From: Desulfamplus magnetovallimortis
Lineage (GTDB): Bacteria > Desulfobacterota > Desulfobacteria > Desulfobacterales > Desulfobacteraceae
Assembly (NCBI RefSeq): GCF_900170035.1
Contig: NZ_LT828543.1
Span: 347,304 to 381,350 of the forward strand
Direction: 5' to 3'
Length of the DNA: 34,047 bases
The notes below the pieces were generated by a model. That model ran no database searches. It worked only from the letters and a program-made list of their open reading frames with translations, and was not told the origin of the DNA. This document shows positions 1-10,011 of this stretch, piece after piece. The stretch's first letter is position 1; each line of letters begins with the position of its first letter. The position numbers and the translations under genes were made by a program.

Positions 1-52
1 GAAGTGAACGAAACCCGAATATCAACCCTTTTGTATTTTTTTACTCATTGAA

Positions 53-132
53 GTTAGCGCAGTTCGTGCAGACTTTTCCATAATCAACTGTTTTTGCAGG
101 ATAAAAATGAAAATTCCTATACTATAAATTTA
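53..132 (+). repeat. 80-bp dispersed repeat, family A, copy 1
   Basis: This repeat begins TTAGCGCAGTTCGTGC and ends CCTATACTATAAATTTA. A second copy lies in inverted orientation at 2495-2573 and a third in direct orientation at 24612-24684. In the other copies the first part forms a small hairpin, CGCAC-TTC-GTGCG; here one stem base differs (CGCAG). No coding potential is visible. Copies 1 and 2 bracket the first phosphatase gene as an inverted pair about 2.4 kb apart. The rest of the first 490 bases holds only the hairpin at 369-429. Confidence 0.8.
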
Positions 133-368
133 GTTTCAACGTATGAAGATCGGTAACAGGCACAATGATCACAACACTCTTGCTAACACATTCCGGTGGA
201 TAAGAAAAGGCGATGGCTTACACTTAAGCCCTGTTTTGCAGCTTTCAAATATGGCTTTGGCTTGGTTAATGTGAATCTTATAAATTCCTAACACGTGACT
301 AACTCAAGTAGTTTACTGTAATCGGGATTATTCATCTCACAACAGGATTTGCTGGAATATTGAAATTT

Positions 369-429
369 TGTAGGAACAGACCTGTGTGGCTGACCTTCAA
401 GAGAGCAATCATACAGGATTGCTCCTACA
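369..429. repeat. imperfect inverted repeat / hairpin upstream of phosphatase gene
   Basis: TGTAGGA at 369-375 pairs with TCCTACA at 423-429, and an inner CCTGT pairs with ACAGG, giving an interrupted stem-loop. It resembles the TGTAGGA...TCCTACA intergenic palindromes common in proteobacteria. It sits about 65 bases upstream of the phosphatase start. Whether it terminates transcription or is a remnant of a palindromic repeat cannot be decided here. Confidence 0.5.
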
Positions 430-496
430 GTGGCCGACGTTAGAAGTAAATCCGAATTATACCTTCAAATGAACGTAAATAACGAAAGGAGTGGAA

Positions 497-2470
497 ATGA
501 AAAAAATTGTGTTTGTAGTTGCCCTGCTGCTTTGTTTGACAATCCCCATGGGTGGATTTGCCGAAGAAAATGAAATGTGTGCCACATTTAATGATGCTTC
601 GCTGACCCTTGAAGTACCCTGCTTTATTTATGGAGAGACGTACAGCTTGAAACTGAAGATGTCCGATGTAGTGAATCTTCAATTTCAACTCACAGAAATG
701 AATCCCACTGGCGGTACCGATACCAATGCCGAGACCAAGCTATTGAAATTCATCGAAACAACGGATGTCCACGCATCTTTGTTTCCCTATGATTTTATCA
801 CTGCCGAAGAGACCACCAGCTCCCTTGCCCAGGTTTCTACCTATGTAAAGGAACAGCGAGCAATGGAGAATCAAAGCGTGATCCTTCTGGACAATGGCGA
901 TATCTTACAGGGGCAACCCATTGCAAATTTTTTCAATTATGAAAGATCAACCCTTGATAATCATATCATCGCAGAAGTAATGAACTATATGGAGTATAAT
1001 GCAGCCACAGTTGGAAATCACGATATCGAACCTGGAAAAGCAGTGTACGATGCCATTAATGAACAGTTCGATTTTCCCTGGCTTGCAGCCAACTGTATCA
1101 ATACCCTCACAGGGGAACCCTATTTTAAACCCTACACTATTATTACCGTTGATGGGATCAAAGTGGCCGTGCTGGGTCTGATCACCCCCGGTATTCCCAA
1201 ATGGTTGCCGCCGTCTGTATGGCCAAATATGGAGTTCAGAGATATGATCGACACCGCTGCCAATTGGGTACCTTACATCCAGCAAACCGAGGATCCGGAT
1301 ATTTTTGTGGGACTCTTCCATTCCGGAACAGACTATACCTACGGTGGAACTGATGCGGATACGCCGACCAATGAAAATGCCTCAAAACTGGTTGCTCAAA
1401 AGGTTCCCGGCTTTGATGTTATTTTTGTAGGCCATGACCACATGGAGCAGACAGAGACGGTTACAGTGGAGGGAACCGATGACCTCGTCTATATCATTGG
1501 TGCAAAAAATGGGGCACAATCCATTGGTGAAGCAACCTTGTCTCTGGTCAAAAAAGATGGGAAGTGGGAAATTGCTTCCATCGATACGGCCACCATTGAT
1601 GCCACTCAATTTGATGTGGATCTTGAACTCTACAACAGTTTCAGTGCTCAAATTCAGGCAACAAAAGATTATGTGAATGAAGAGATCGGAACATTCACCG
1701 ATTCAACCACATCAAGGGAAAGCATGTTCGGCGACTCTTCTTTCAACGATCTTGTACATGACCTTCAGTTCAAGGTGGCACGCAATGTGATCGGCATTGA
1801 GCCGGACATCTCATTTGCAGCTCCCTTGCAGTTTGATTCCACCATTGAAGCGGGCACAGTTTACGTAAGGGATATGTACAAACTCTACAAATACGAAAAT
1901 ACCCTCTATGTTATGGAGCTGACCGGAAATGAAGTGGATGGTCATCTCGAATACTCCTATGCCATGTGGGCCAATCAGATGTCGGCGGCAACTGACCACC
2001 TGATCAACTTTAAGTCCTACGATGAAGCCACCGGAAACTATGATCTGGCAGCTCGCTACTACAATTACGATTCAGCAGCAGGTATTGTCTATACGGTTGA
2101 TGTGACAAAACCGGCATACGATCGGGTTGATATTTTGGGAATGGATAGAAATCTGGATGGAGTTGTGGATGCGGGATCTTCCTTTGATCCCACAGCGACT
2201 TACAAAGTAGCCATAAACTCGTACAGAGCAGGTGGCGGTGGTGGTCATCTGACCAACGGTGCCGGAATTGACAGTTCAGAGCTTGTAAACAGACAGATCG
2301 GTGTAACTGCTCGGGATCTTAGATATTATCTCATCGAAGAGATTCAAAATCAGCAACAGGTGACGCCAAAAACCATTGGCAACTGGCGGTTCATCCCTGA
2401 AGATTGGGCTACAGCCGGTGCGGCAATGGATTACGACATCCTCTATGCAACCGGTGATGGGGTACATTGA
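497..2470 (+). CDS. secreted bifunctional metallophosphatase / nucleotidase (CpdB/UshA family)
   Basis: A predicted periplasmic or secreted enzyme that would hydrolyse nucleotides or 2',3'-cyclic nucleotides to nucleoside and phosphate. After a signal peptide (residues 1-22) comes a module with two cysteines (about 25-75) shared with the next gene. The metallophosphatase core follows, with metal-ligand motifs D90-V-H92, GD135 (GDILQG), GNHD (173-176) and GHDH (312-315). The C-terminal nucleotidase domain includes SFNDLVHD and the loop NSYRAGGGGGH, which looks more like CpdB than UshA. A GTG at 491 would add two residues, but GGAG at 488-491 is correctly spaced for the ATG at 497, and the paralogue also starts MK. 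The inverted family A repeats at 53-132 and 2495-2573 flank the gene. Exact substrate is uncertain; the family assignment is secure. Confidence 0.9.
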   Translation: MKKIVFVVALLLCLTIPMGGFAEENEMCATFNDASLTLEVPCFIYGETYSLKLKMSDVVNLQFQLTEMNPTGGTDTNAETKLLKFIETTDVHASLFPYDFITAEETTSSLAQVSTYVKEQRAMENQSVILLDNGDILQGQPIANFFNYERSTLDNHIIAEVMNYMEYNAATVGNHDIEPGKAVYDAINEQFDFPWLAANCINTLTGEPYFKPYTIITVDGIKVAVLGLITPGIPKWLPPSVWPNMEFRDMIDTAANWVPYIQQTEDPDIFVGLFHSGTDYTYGGTDADTPTNENASKLVAQKVPGFDVIFVGHDHMEQTETVTVEGTDDLVYIIGAKNGAQSIGEATLSLVKKDGKWEIASIDTATIDATQFDVDLELYNSFSAQIQATKDYVNEEIGTFTDSTTSRESMFGDSSFNDLVHDLQFKVARNVIGIEPDISFAAPLQFDSTIEAGTVYVRDMYKLYKYENTLYVMELTGNEVDGHLEYSYAMWANQMSAATDHLINFKSYDEATGNYDLAARYYNYDSAAGIVYTVDVTKPAYDRVDILGMDRNLDGVVDAGSSFDPTATYKVAINSYRAGGGGGHLTNGAGIDSSELVNRQIGVTARDLRYYLIEEIQNQQQVTPKTIGNWRFIPEDWATAGAAMDYDILYATGDGVH

Positions 2471-2494
2471 TTGAATCACACCCGATTATCTTTT

Positions 2495-2573
2495 TAAATT
2501 TATAGTATAGAAATTTCCATTTTTATCCTGCAAAAACAGCTAATTATGGAAAAGCCCGCACGAAGTGCGCTAA
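2495..2573 (-). repeat. 80-bp dispersed repeat, family A, copy 2 (inverted)
   Basis: Reverse complement of the repeat at 53-132, reading TAAATTTATAGTATAG at its left end and GCACGAAGTGCGCTAA at its right. The hairpin CGCAC-TTC-GTGCG is intact on the minus strand. It fills most of the 127-base gap between the two phosphatase genes and could affect transcript stability or termination, but there is no T-run after the stem on the plus strand. Confidence 0.85.
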
Positions 2574-2597
2574 GTTCTTAAGAAGAATGGAGAATAA

Positions 2598-5582
2598 ATG
2601 AAAAATTTTTTTAGTGTGATGGCATTTCTGCTGATCTGCCTCTCATTGACAGCCGGTGGGCATGCCGATGAAAACGACATGTGTGCCACGTTTGATAATA
2701 ACACCTATACATTGGAGATTCCCTGTTTCATTTACGGGGAGAAATACAGCCTGAAGCTGGAGATGACGGACCCTCTCAATCTGCAATTCAAATTGACTGA
2801 GATGATACCCGTATCCGATGGAAATGAGACGTCAGAGACCACTTCTACCACCACTATAGCACTCAACAAGGTTTCCACATATTTGACAGGGCTTTTTGAT
2901 GAGAGTGCCGCAGAAATATCAGCTTTCGACCCTGTGAGCAGACAACTGTTCGTTGTCAATGCCAATTCCGGACGAATCGATGTACTCAGTGTCGGGGAAG
3001 GCCTGACTGCCGCCACCGAAATTGATCTTGCTCCCTACGGTGCAGGTGCCAACAGTGTCGCTTTTCATGAGGGCGTTCTTGCAGTGGCTGTCGAGGCCAA
3101 TCCCAAACAGAATCGGGGTAAGGTGGTCTTTTTCGACGCATCAGGAACCTACCTCAACAGCGTCGATGTGGGGGCATTGCCTGACATGGTCACCTTTACC
3201 AAAGATGGAAAATATGTACTGGTTGCCAACGAAGGCGAACCCAATGGTGACTACTCCATGGATCCCGAAGGATCCGTGGGTGTCATTGACATTTCAGGAG
3301 GGGTTAATTCCGCAACGGTTAAGATCGCTTCTTTCACAGCGTTCAATGATGACGTTGCACAGTTGAAAGCCCAGGGGCTAAATATCTACGGGCCCGGTTC
3401 TACATTGGCACAGGACATGGAGCCTGAGTACATTGCAGTTTCATCAGACTCCACCAAAGCATGGGTCACCTGCCAGGAAAACAACGCCATTGCAGAGGTG
3501 GATATTGCAACGGCAACCATTGTCGCCATCTATCCACTTGGGTTCAAAGATCACTCAATTCCCGGTAACGGCATGGATGTCAGCAATAAGGATAATGGCA
3601 TCCACATTGCCACATGGCCGGTGATGGGAATGTATCAGCCCGATTCCATTGCCGCCTATTCCGTCAATGGCCAGACCTATCTTGTCACTGCCAACGAAGG
3701 AGATAGCAGGGATTACGATGCCTTCAGCGAAGAAGCGAGGGTAAAGGATATTACCCTGGATCCGACGGCATTCCCCACGGCAGCAACTCTTCAGCTTGAT
3801 GAGAACATGGGACGGCTGAAGATCACGAAAACCCTGGGGGATGTTGATGGAGATGGGGATTACGATCAACTTTACTCCTATGGCACACGTTCATTCAGCA
3901 TCTGGAAAGCAACGGCATCCGGAATGCAGCTGGTGTTTGACAGCGGGGATCAGTTTGAACAAAAGATCGCCGCACTGATGCCGGAGGTGTTTAATGCATC
4001 CAACGACAGCAATGAATCCGATGATAGAAGTGATGACAAAGGCCCGGAACCGGAAGGGGTTACCGTGGGTGACATCAACGGACGCATCTATGCATTTATA
4101 GGATTAGAACGGGTCGGCGGTATCATGGTCTATGACATCACCAATCCCGAGTCTCCTCAGTTTGTCTCCTATGAATCAAACCGAATCGTAACCGGCGACC
4201 CGGAAGCCGGAACCGCCGGAGATCTTGGGCCGGAGGGGATTCTTTTTATCCCGGCCGATGAAAGTACAACGGGTCTCCCTCAGCTCATGGTCACCAACGA
4301 GGTGAGTGGCTCCACAACCATGTACCAGATCACTCCTCAACAACAGCAGCAGCAAACAACCTTTGCCGTTCTCAGCGATCCCCATTACTACGACAATGAC
4401 CTTGGTGTCGAGGGCTCTGCATTTGAAGAATACCTTGCCCAGGATCGAAAACTGATCCGGGAGAGTGAAGCCATCACCGCCGCTGCCGTGGAAGCACTGC
4501 TGAAGGATGACTCTCTCTCATTTGTCATTGTTTCCGGTGACCTGACTAAAGATGGCGAGTTGAGCAGCCACCAGGAGTTCGCATCTTACATGAAACGCCT
4601 GGAAGCTGGCGGAATTGAAGTGTTTGTCGTTCCCGGAAACCACGATATCAACAATCCCCATGCCCACGCCTATGTAGGGGATGATGCGGTACCAACAGAT
4701 TGGGTTTCTCCGGAAGAATTTCTCGATATCTACGGAGATTTCGGGTTCAAGCAGGCCCTTTATCGGGACAGCAACTCATTAAGCTATCTCGTCGAACCGG
4801 TTGAGGGGCTCTATCTGCTGGCACTGGATTCCTGCGATTATACCGATAATTTCGTTGAAGCGTATCCGGCAACCCACGGACAATTTTCAGAAGAGACTCT
4901 GGTCTGGATTGAGCAGATGCTGAACATGGCAACATCGGAAGGAAAACAAGTCGTTGCCGCCATGCATCACGGATTGCTTGAGCATTTCACCGGGCAGTCC
5001 ATTGCAAATCCTGGAAGCGAATATGTGATAGATGATTATAAAGCCATCTCCCAGCGTCTGGCCGATGCCGGTCTGACCATGGTGTTTACAGGACACTATC
5101 ATGCCCAGGATATGGTCATTGGGGCAGATGGAAGGCTTCTTGATGTGGAGACCGGCTCCCTTGCCACCTATCCCAGCCCCTATCGTATGGTCACCATAGA
5201 TACAGACAATTCCGTACGAATCGAAAGCCGCTATATTACGGAGATTGATTACGAACTGGAAGGCAAAAATTTTACCGACTATTCTCGGACTTACCTGTAC
5301 GGCGGCCTTGTCAATCTTGCCCAAACGATGCTGACAGCCCCTTCTGATATGGGGGGATATGGTCTGGACGCCGGAATGGCAAGCGTGGTTTCACCCCAGA
5401 TTGCTTCAGCCTACATGGCTCACTATACCGGAAATGAACTGCTTGACAGCGCCACTTCTGTCACACTTACCTCATATTTGGGAAGCGAAGACCCCATTAA
5501 TCAGTTGCTGGGGCAGGTGCTGGGCTCCCTCTGGACGGATTTACCGCCCTCGGATACAACCCTTAAAACCGATCTTCCCTAA
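2598..5582 (+). CDS. secreted choice-of-anchor-I propeller fused to calcineurin-like metallophosphatase
   Basis: A 994-residue secreted protein. Order of parts: signal peptide (1-23), a two-cysteine module (about 25-75) closely matching the preceding gene, and a beta-propeller of the choice-of-anchor-I / phytase-like type (about 95-575; GNGMDVSNKDNG and TANEGDSRDYDAFSEE are typical). A six-glutamine linker near residue 583 leads to a calcineurin-like phosphatase (about 588-900) with D594-P-H596, SGDLTKDG, GNHD (H682) and GHYH (832-835). The C-terminus has no recognisable anchor. Family knowledge suggests a phosphomonoesterase or phosphodiesterase acting outside the cytoplasm; the substrate is unknown. 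Joining a complete propeller to a separate metallophosphatase is less usual than either domain alone. The start is supported by GGAG seven bases upstream and by the alignment with the upstream paralogue. Confidence 0.88.
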   Translation: MKNFFSVMAFLLICLSLTAGGHADENDMCATFDNNTYTLEIPCFIYGEKYSLKLEMTDPLNLQFKLTEMIPVSDGNETSETTSTTTIALNKVSTYLTGLFDESAAEISAFDPVSRQLFVVNANSGRIDVLSVGEGLTAATEIDLAPYGAGANSVAFHEGVLAVAVEANPKQNRGKVVFFDASGTYLNSVDVGALPDMVTFTKDGKYVLVANEGEPNGDYSMDPEGSVGVIDISGGVNSATVKIASFTAFNDDVAQLKAQGLNIYGPGSTLAQDMEPEYIAVSSDSTKAWVTCQENNAIAEVDIATATIVAIYPLGFKDHSIPGNGMDVSNKDNGIHIATWPVMGMYQPDSIAAYSVNGQTYLVTANEGDSRDYDAFSEEARVKDITLDPTAFPTAATLQLDENMGRLKITKTLGDVDGDGDYDQLYSYGTRSFSIWKATASGMQLVFDSGDQFEQKIAALMPEVFNASNDSNESDDRSDDKGPEPEGVTVGDINGRIYAFIGLERVGGIMVYDITNPESPQFVSYESNRIVTGDPEAGTAGDLGPEGILFIPADESTTGLPQLMVTNEVSGSTTMYQITPQQQQQQTTFAVLSDPHYYDNDLGVEGSAFEEYLAQDRKLIRESEAITAAAVEALLKDDSLSFVIVSGDLTKDGELSSHQEFASYMKRLEAGGIEVFVVPGNHDINNPHAHAYVGDDAVPTDWVSPEEFLDIYGDFGFKQALYRDSNSLSYLVEPVEGLYLLALDSCDYTDNFVEAYPATHGQFSEETLVWIEQMLNMATSEGKQVVAAMHHGLLEHFTGQSIANPGSEYVIDDYKAISQRLADAGLTMVFTGHYHAQDMVIGADGRLLDVETGSLATYPSPYRMVTIDTDNSVRIESRYITEIDYELEGKNFTDYSRTYLYGGLVNLAQTMLTAPSDMGGYGLDAGMASVVSPQIASAYMAHYTGNELLDSATSVTLTSYLGSEDPINQLLGQVLGSLWTDLPPSDTTLKTDLP

Positions 5583-5597
5583 ACGAATTTTATAATC

Positions 5598-5702
5598 TTA
5601 GGAATGAGCAGGAAATAACTTTCCCATTCTCCCCCTCTCCAGACATGGAGAGGGGGCTATGGGGTGAGGTAAATGGGCAACTTATTTAGACCCCGTTCCT
5701 AA
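5598..5702. mobile_element. MITE-like inverted-repeat element, family D, copy 1
   Basis: The ends are inverted: TTAGGAATG at the left and CGTTCCTAA at the right, with AAATAACTTTCCCATT inside the left arm matching the complement of AAATGGGCAACTTATTT in the right arm. The core holds a perfect 10-bp hairpin, CCCCCTCTCC with GGAGAGGGGG. A second copy with a different core is at 20182-20287. There is no coding capacity. The right end supplies the first bases of the AAGGAG ribosome-binding site of the following chemoreceptor gene. Confidence 0.7.
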
Positions 5703-5712
5703 GGAGAAATCT

Positions 5713-7698
5713 ATGCATAAAAAATTAAACATCAAAACCAAATTATTACTCAGTGTAACTTTTTTCGTCATCATTCTCATGGCGGTTTCAGGGTATATCT
5801 CCAATAAAATTTCCTTTAATCTCATTTACGCCAGGATAACAAACAAGGAAGCCCCTGCCAGTGTGAGTTATATTGCAGAAAATTTTGAAAAAAAAATGGA
5901 TAAGGCCATGAGCATCTCAAAGCTGCTGGCAGACAATCCCCATATTATTCAGTGGATCAGGGAGGGTGAACCCGAAGCAGCCAAATCACTGGTCATTGAC
6001 TACCTCAAAGAGGTGAAAAAAAATGACATGGATTTTGTCTTTCTTGTCTCTTCCGGCTCCAATAACTATTATACCAGCAAAGGCTTATTTAAAACCGTCA
6101 ACAAGGAGAACCCCAGGGACAGTTGGTTTTTTTCAACTCTGAAAAGCCGGAAAAAAATGGATATCAACTTTGATATAGCTGAAGGTAGTCAAACCCTCAT
6201 GGCCTTTATCAATGTACTGATGGGGCCTGTTGAAAATCCCATTGGTGTTGCAGGTACCAGTCTGAACCTCACCGCCCTCTCCACCCGATTGAGTACTACA
6301 AAACTGAGCCCCAACAGTACAGCTTATCTGATTTCCCCTGACGGCACTATTCTTGCCCACCCAAAAGAAAACTATGTTTCTAAAATCAAAAATATAAAGA
6401 ATATACCTGATAAAGGATATCAAAACGATATCTCCCAAATCTTGTTGTCCAATGAGAAAGGCGAATATGAATATACAGATGACACCGGCACCCGGAAATT
6501 GATTGCATTTAAAACAATCTCCAGCACAGGCTGGAAAATCGTCTTTGATATTCCACAAAACGAGCTTGGAAAAGGCTTGGAAAAAATCCAGACATACAAC
6601 TTTATGATGACCCTGGGGTCTATCGTTCTGCTGGTGGTTCTGCTGAACATGCTGGTAAATAGAATACTCAAACCGATCAAAGAAACAGTTGCTGCTCTGG
6701 AAGAGATCTCCCAGGGAGACGGTGATCTGACCAAACGCATTTCTGTGACAAGCAATGATGAAATAGGTGCCTTGGCCACAGGATTCAACACCTTTCAGGA
6801 TAAACTGTGCACCATAATTGCAGATGCAAGGCAGTACAGCGACAAAGTGGATCAGGCCTCGGACCAGATGCTGACCATTACACGGAATGTCTCCACAGAG
6901 ACCGAATCCATTTCAGGACGAACCCATGCCATTACTGCTTCCACAAGCGAGGTTGATGCCAATATGAAAACAGTGGCCTCTGCCGTTGAAGAATCCAATG
7001 CCAACCTTGCCATGATTGCATCAGCAGTTGAGCAGATGAGTGGCACTATCAACGAAATCAGCAAAACCGCTTCCAATACCAGGAGTATTTCCGAAAATGC
7101 TGTTACTGTATCCCGTGAGACCTCCAGGCAGATTGAGGCTCTTGGCATATCAGCCAATGAAATTGGAAAAGTCACAGAAACCATAACCGAAATTTCCGAA
7201 CAGACCAATCTTCTGGCACTGAATGCCACCATTGAAGCTGCCCGGGCCGGCGAGGCAGGCAAAGGATTTTCAGTGGTTGCAGCAGAAATAAAAGCACTCG
7301 CCGCTCAGACTACGGCGGCGGCCCAGGAGATCAATAAAAAAATCTCCGATATCCAGCATGCCACCAGGGAGTCTGCTCAAAAAGTTCAGGAAGTGAGCAC
7401 CATTATAAATGACTCAAATACACATATCGGATCCATTGCCGCTGCCATAGAAGAACAGACCTCTGCCACCCGGGAAATTTCAGCCAATATTGCACAGCTT
7501 TCCGACGGCATTGAAGATGTAAGCTCAAATGTGAGTTCTTCTGCCTTGGCCATCAGTACTGTAAACAAGGATATTGACTCCACCAGGCAGTCTCTATCAG
7601 AGCTGGCGGATTCCAGTACCCGAATGACAGCCAATGCAGAATCGGTTGCAGTGTTGTCTAACAATCTGAAACAACTGATGGGAGTTTTCAGGGTTTAG
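5713..7698 (+). CDS. methyl-accepting chemotaxis protein, dCache-type
   Basis: An inner-membrane chemoreceptor that would control CheA through CheW. A first membrane helix (about 9-28) is followed by a large periplasmic dCache-like domain (about 35-290; the membrane-proximal half carries [13 protein letters not shown]). A second helix (about 296-318), HAMP (318-370) and a long coiled-coil signalling domain follow, with the hairpin tip [17 protein letters not shown] near residue 494. No C-terminal CheR/CheB docking pentapeptide is present; the protein ends LMGVFRV. The start has AAGGAG seven bases upstream. The ligand is not predictable. A decayed relative of this gene lies at 16301-16476. Confidence 0.93.
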   Translation: MHKKLNIKTKLLLSVTFFVIILMAVSGYISNKISFNLIYARITNKEAPASVSYIAENFEKKMDKAMSISKLLADNPHIIQWIREGEPEAAKSLVIDYLKEVKKNDMDFVFLVSSGSNNYYTSKGLFKTVNKENPRDSWFFSTLKSRKKMDINFDIAEGSQTLMAFINVLMGPVENPIGVAGTSLNLTALSTRLSTTKLSPNSTAYLISPDGTILAHPKENYVSKIKNIKNIPDKGYQNDISQILLSNEKGEYEYTDDTGTRKLIAFKTISSTGWKIVFDIPQNELGKGLEKIQTYNFMMTLGSIVLLVVLLNMLVNRILKPIKETVAALEEISQGDGDLTKRISVTSNDEIGALATGFNTFQDKLCTIIADARQYSDKVDQASDQMLTITRNVSTETESISGRTHAITASTSEVDANMKTVASAVEESNANLAMIASAVEQMSGTINEISKTASNTRSISENAVTVSRETSRQIEALGISANEIGKVTETITEISEQTNLLALNATIEAARAGEAGKGFSVVAAEIKALAAQTTAAAQEINKKISDIQHATRESAQKVQEVSTIINDSNTHIGSIAAAIEEQTSATREISANIAQLSDGIEDVSSNVSSSALAISTVNKDIDSTRQSLSELADSSTRMTANAESVAVLSNNLKQLMGVFRV

Positions 7699-7849
7699 GA
7701 ATAGTACGAAACCACGTTCCCTTACTCTATTCATGGAGAAAGAAATAATACCAGGACAACTAAATTTTTTTAGGTCAATGACAAGGGGGCTGTGACCCTA
7801 CACTTTTTGCACGAATGGTCCCTGGATCCCTTTTTAGAAAGGATGAATA

Positions 7850-9895
7850 ATGTTTAATTTAAAACTCACCGGCAAACTATTGATCTCCATCGGAACTGTA
7901 GTCATTATATCTTATATCATTACCGTCAGTGTAATCACCAGGCAGGCTACGGATATTGCCAATAAAGAAGCTCTCAGCAAAATGGCTGCTCTTTCAAGGG
8001 AATTTGCCAACCAAATCCGGGTGGATATTGAAAATGCATTGGATACGGCAAGAACACTTTCCTATAGCACTCAGAACATGAAAAAAAGAGGTTCTCTTGC
8101 AAAGCGAGAAAGCATTTTGACCATGATGGAAGGCATCCTCAACAATAATCCCAGATACCTTGGAATCTGGATGGTGTGGGAACCTAATGCCCTCGATGGA
8201 CTTGATGCCGATTTCCAAGGTAAGACCGGGCATACGGACAAGGGACGATTTATTCCCTACTGGAATCGGGTGGGGGGCGTTCATCTGGAAGCTTGCGTTG
8301 AACTGAGCGGAGAATGGTATACCAAAGCAAGGGACACGGGAAAAGAGGTGATCATGGATCCATTTTCCTATGAAGTGGGCGGTAAAACCGTCATGCTGGT
8401 AAGTGTCTGCGTTCCTATAATGCTGAATGGTAAGGCAATCGGTGTAGCCGGTGTTGATTTTTCCATGGATCAAATCGCAGCGCTTGTTGCTGATATAAAA
8501 CCCTATGACACGGGATATGCCGCACTGGTAACGGCCAGCGGTATGATGACCGCCCACCCTAATAAAGATCTCATTGGAAAATCAATCGACAAAAATTACC
8601 CGGACAAAATCTTAAAGGCAATAAAGGAGATGAAGACCGCACACGTCGATTTCACTTCAGAAACAACCGGTAAAGATTCAATACTTACTATCACCTCCAT
8701 TACCATTGGAGCCACCCAGACCCCATGGAGCATTTTAATCAGCGCACCAACCCACCGAATGCTGGAAGCCGTTTACAAAATGAGGAACATCAGTATCTTC
8801 ATTGCCTCCACATTTCTTCTTTTGCTTGGAGTTCTTATCTTTTTTCTGTCTCGAATCGTTTTTGTAAAGCCTATAAATGACGTCATCGCAAGCCTGAATG
8901 ATATTTCCCAGGGGAATGGAGATTTGACAAAGCGTCTGTACGTCAGAAGCAGGGATGAACTGGGGGAACTCTCTGAACTGTTTAATCTCTTCATCGGAAA
9001 ACTACAGAGCATGATACAGGAAATATCCCATGGTGTAAATACGCTTTCAATCTCTTCCGCACAATTGTCATCCATATCGGAACAGATGTCCCTTGAATCG
9101 TCTCGAACTTCCGAAAAATCCAATACAGTTGAAGCTGCTGCCGAAGAGATGACGGAAAACATGACCTCAATATCCGCTGCCATGGAAGAATCCAGTATCA
9201 ACACTAATACCGTTGCAACGGCTGCCGAAGAGATGACGGCCACCATTAATGAAATTGCCAAGAATGCAGAAGTTGCAAGAAAAATTTCAAAGGATGCAGT
9301 GTCCCAAGTAACCGACTCCACCCAAAAAATGAATGTACTGGGAGAAGCAGCCCGCTCCATTGGAAAAGTGGTGGAAACCATCACGGATATTTCCGAACAG
9401 GTCAACTTACTCTCTCTGAATGCAACCATAGAGGCTGCCAGGGCAGGAGAAGCCGGTAAAGGTTTTGCCGTAGTCGCCAATGAGATAAAGGAGTTGGCAA
9501 AGCAGACTTCGGAAGCATCCATGGATATCAAGGAGAAAATTGACAATATACAGGATAGTGCCTCGGGCAGCCTGGCCGGTATAACAAAAATCAGCACAGT
9601 AATTAACGACGTCAATGAGATTATCTCCACCATTGCCACAGCTGTGGAAGAACAATCTTCCGCTACCAGGGAAATTGCAGACAATATCAACCAGGCATCT
9701 TGCGGTATCCAGGAGGTAAACAGGAATGTCGGACAGAGTTCAACGGTGGCCGATCAGATAACCAGAGATATTTCAGAAGTCAATCAATCCGCAGCAGATA
9801 TTACTGAACAAAGCAGTCGGGTTAAAGTAAGTGCTGAAGAGCTTTCACATCTGGCCGCCGCACTCAATGAGATGGTGGGGCGATTCAAAGTGTGA
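7850..9895 (+). CDS. methyl-accepting chemotaxis protein, dCache-type
   Basis: A second chemoreceptor in tandem with the first, 151 bases downstream. First helix about 9-31; dCache sensor about 35-305, with WMVWEPNALDG and a membrane-distal segment containing YWNR and the MDPFSYEVGGK stretch typical of this domain; second helix about 311-335; HAMP about 336-390; signalling tip [17 protein letters not shown] near 515. It ends LNEMVGRFKV with no docking pentapeptide. The start is fixed by AAAGGA at 7838-7843 and because the overlapping ATG at 7843 hits a stop after three codons. The sensor differs strongly from that of the upstream receptor, so a different ligand is likely. The 7699-7849 gap contains nothing I recognise. 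Confidence 0.93.
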   Translation: MFNLKLTGKLLISIGTVVIISYIITVSVITRQATDIANKEALSKMAALSREFANQIRVDIENALDTARTLSYSTQNMKKRGSLAKRESILTMMEGILNNNPRYLGIWMVWEPNALDGLDADFQGKTGHTDKGRFIPYWNRVGGVHLEACVELSGEWYTKARDTGKEVIMDPFSYEVGGKTVMLVSVCVPIMLNGKAIGVAGVDFSMDQIAALVADIKPYDTGYAALVTASGMMTAHPNKDLIGKSIDKNYPDKILKAIKEMKTAHVDFTSETTGKDSILTITSITIGATQTPWSILISAPTHRMLEAVYKMRNISIFIASTFLLLLGVLIFFLSRIVFVKPINDVIASLNDISQGNGDLTKRLYVRSRDELGELSELFNLFIGKLQSMIQEISHGVNTLSISSAQLSSISEQMSLESSRTSEKSNTVEAAAEEMTENMTSISAAMEESSINTNTVATAAEEMTATINEIAKNAEVARKISKDAVSQVTDSTQKMNVLGEAARSIGKVVETITDISEQVNLLSLNATIEAARAGEAGKGFAVVANEIKELAKQTSEASMDIKEKIDNIQDSASGSLAGITKISTVINDVNEIISTIATAVEEQSSATREIADNINQASCGIQEVNRNVGQSSTVADQITRDISEVNQSAADITEQSSRVKVSAEELSHLAAALNEMVGRFKV

Positions 9896-10011
9896 TCTCT
9901 GTTTATTGACAGTTTTCTAATGAAACTAGTGAGTTGTAATTTCCCCTTTGCCCATACCCCATATGTGAAACATGAGTGGGTCACACCACTATATGTAACG
10001 ATAGAATAGAC

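Noticed and set aside
8773-9690. Long antisense reading frame (305 codons) across the second chemoreceptor.
   Set aside because: It lies opposite the repetitive coiled-coil coding sequence of a clear receptor gene, is low in complexity and has no recognisable domain, so it is a shadow frame.
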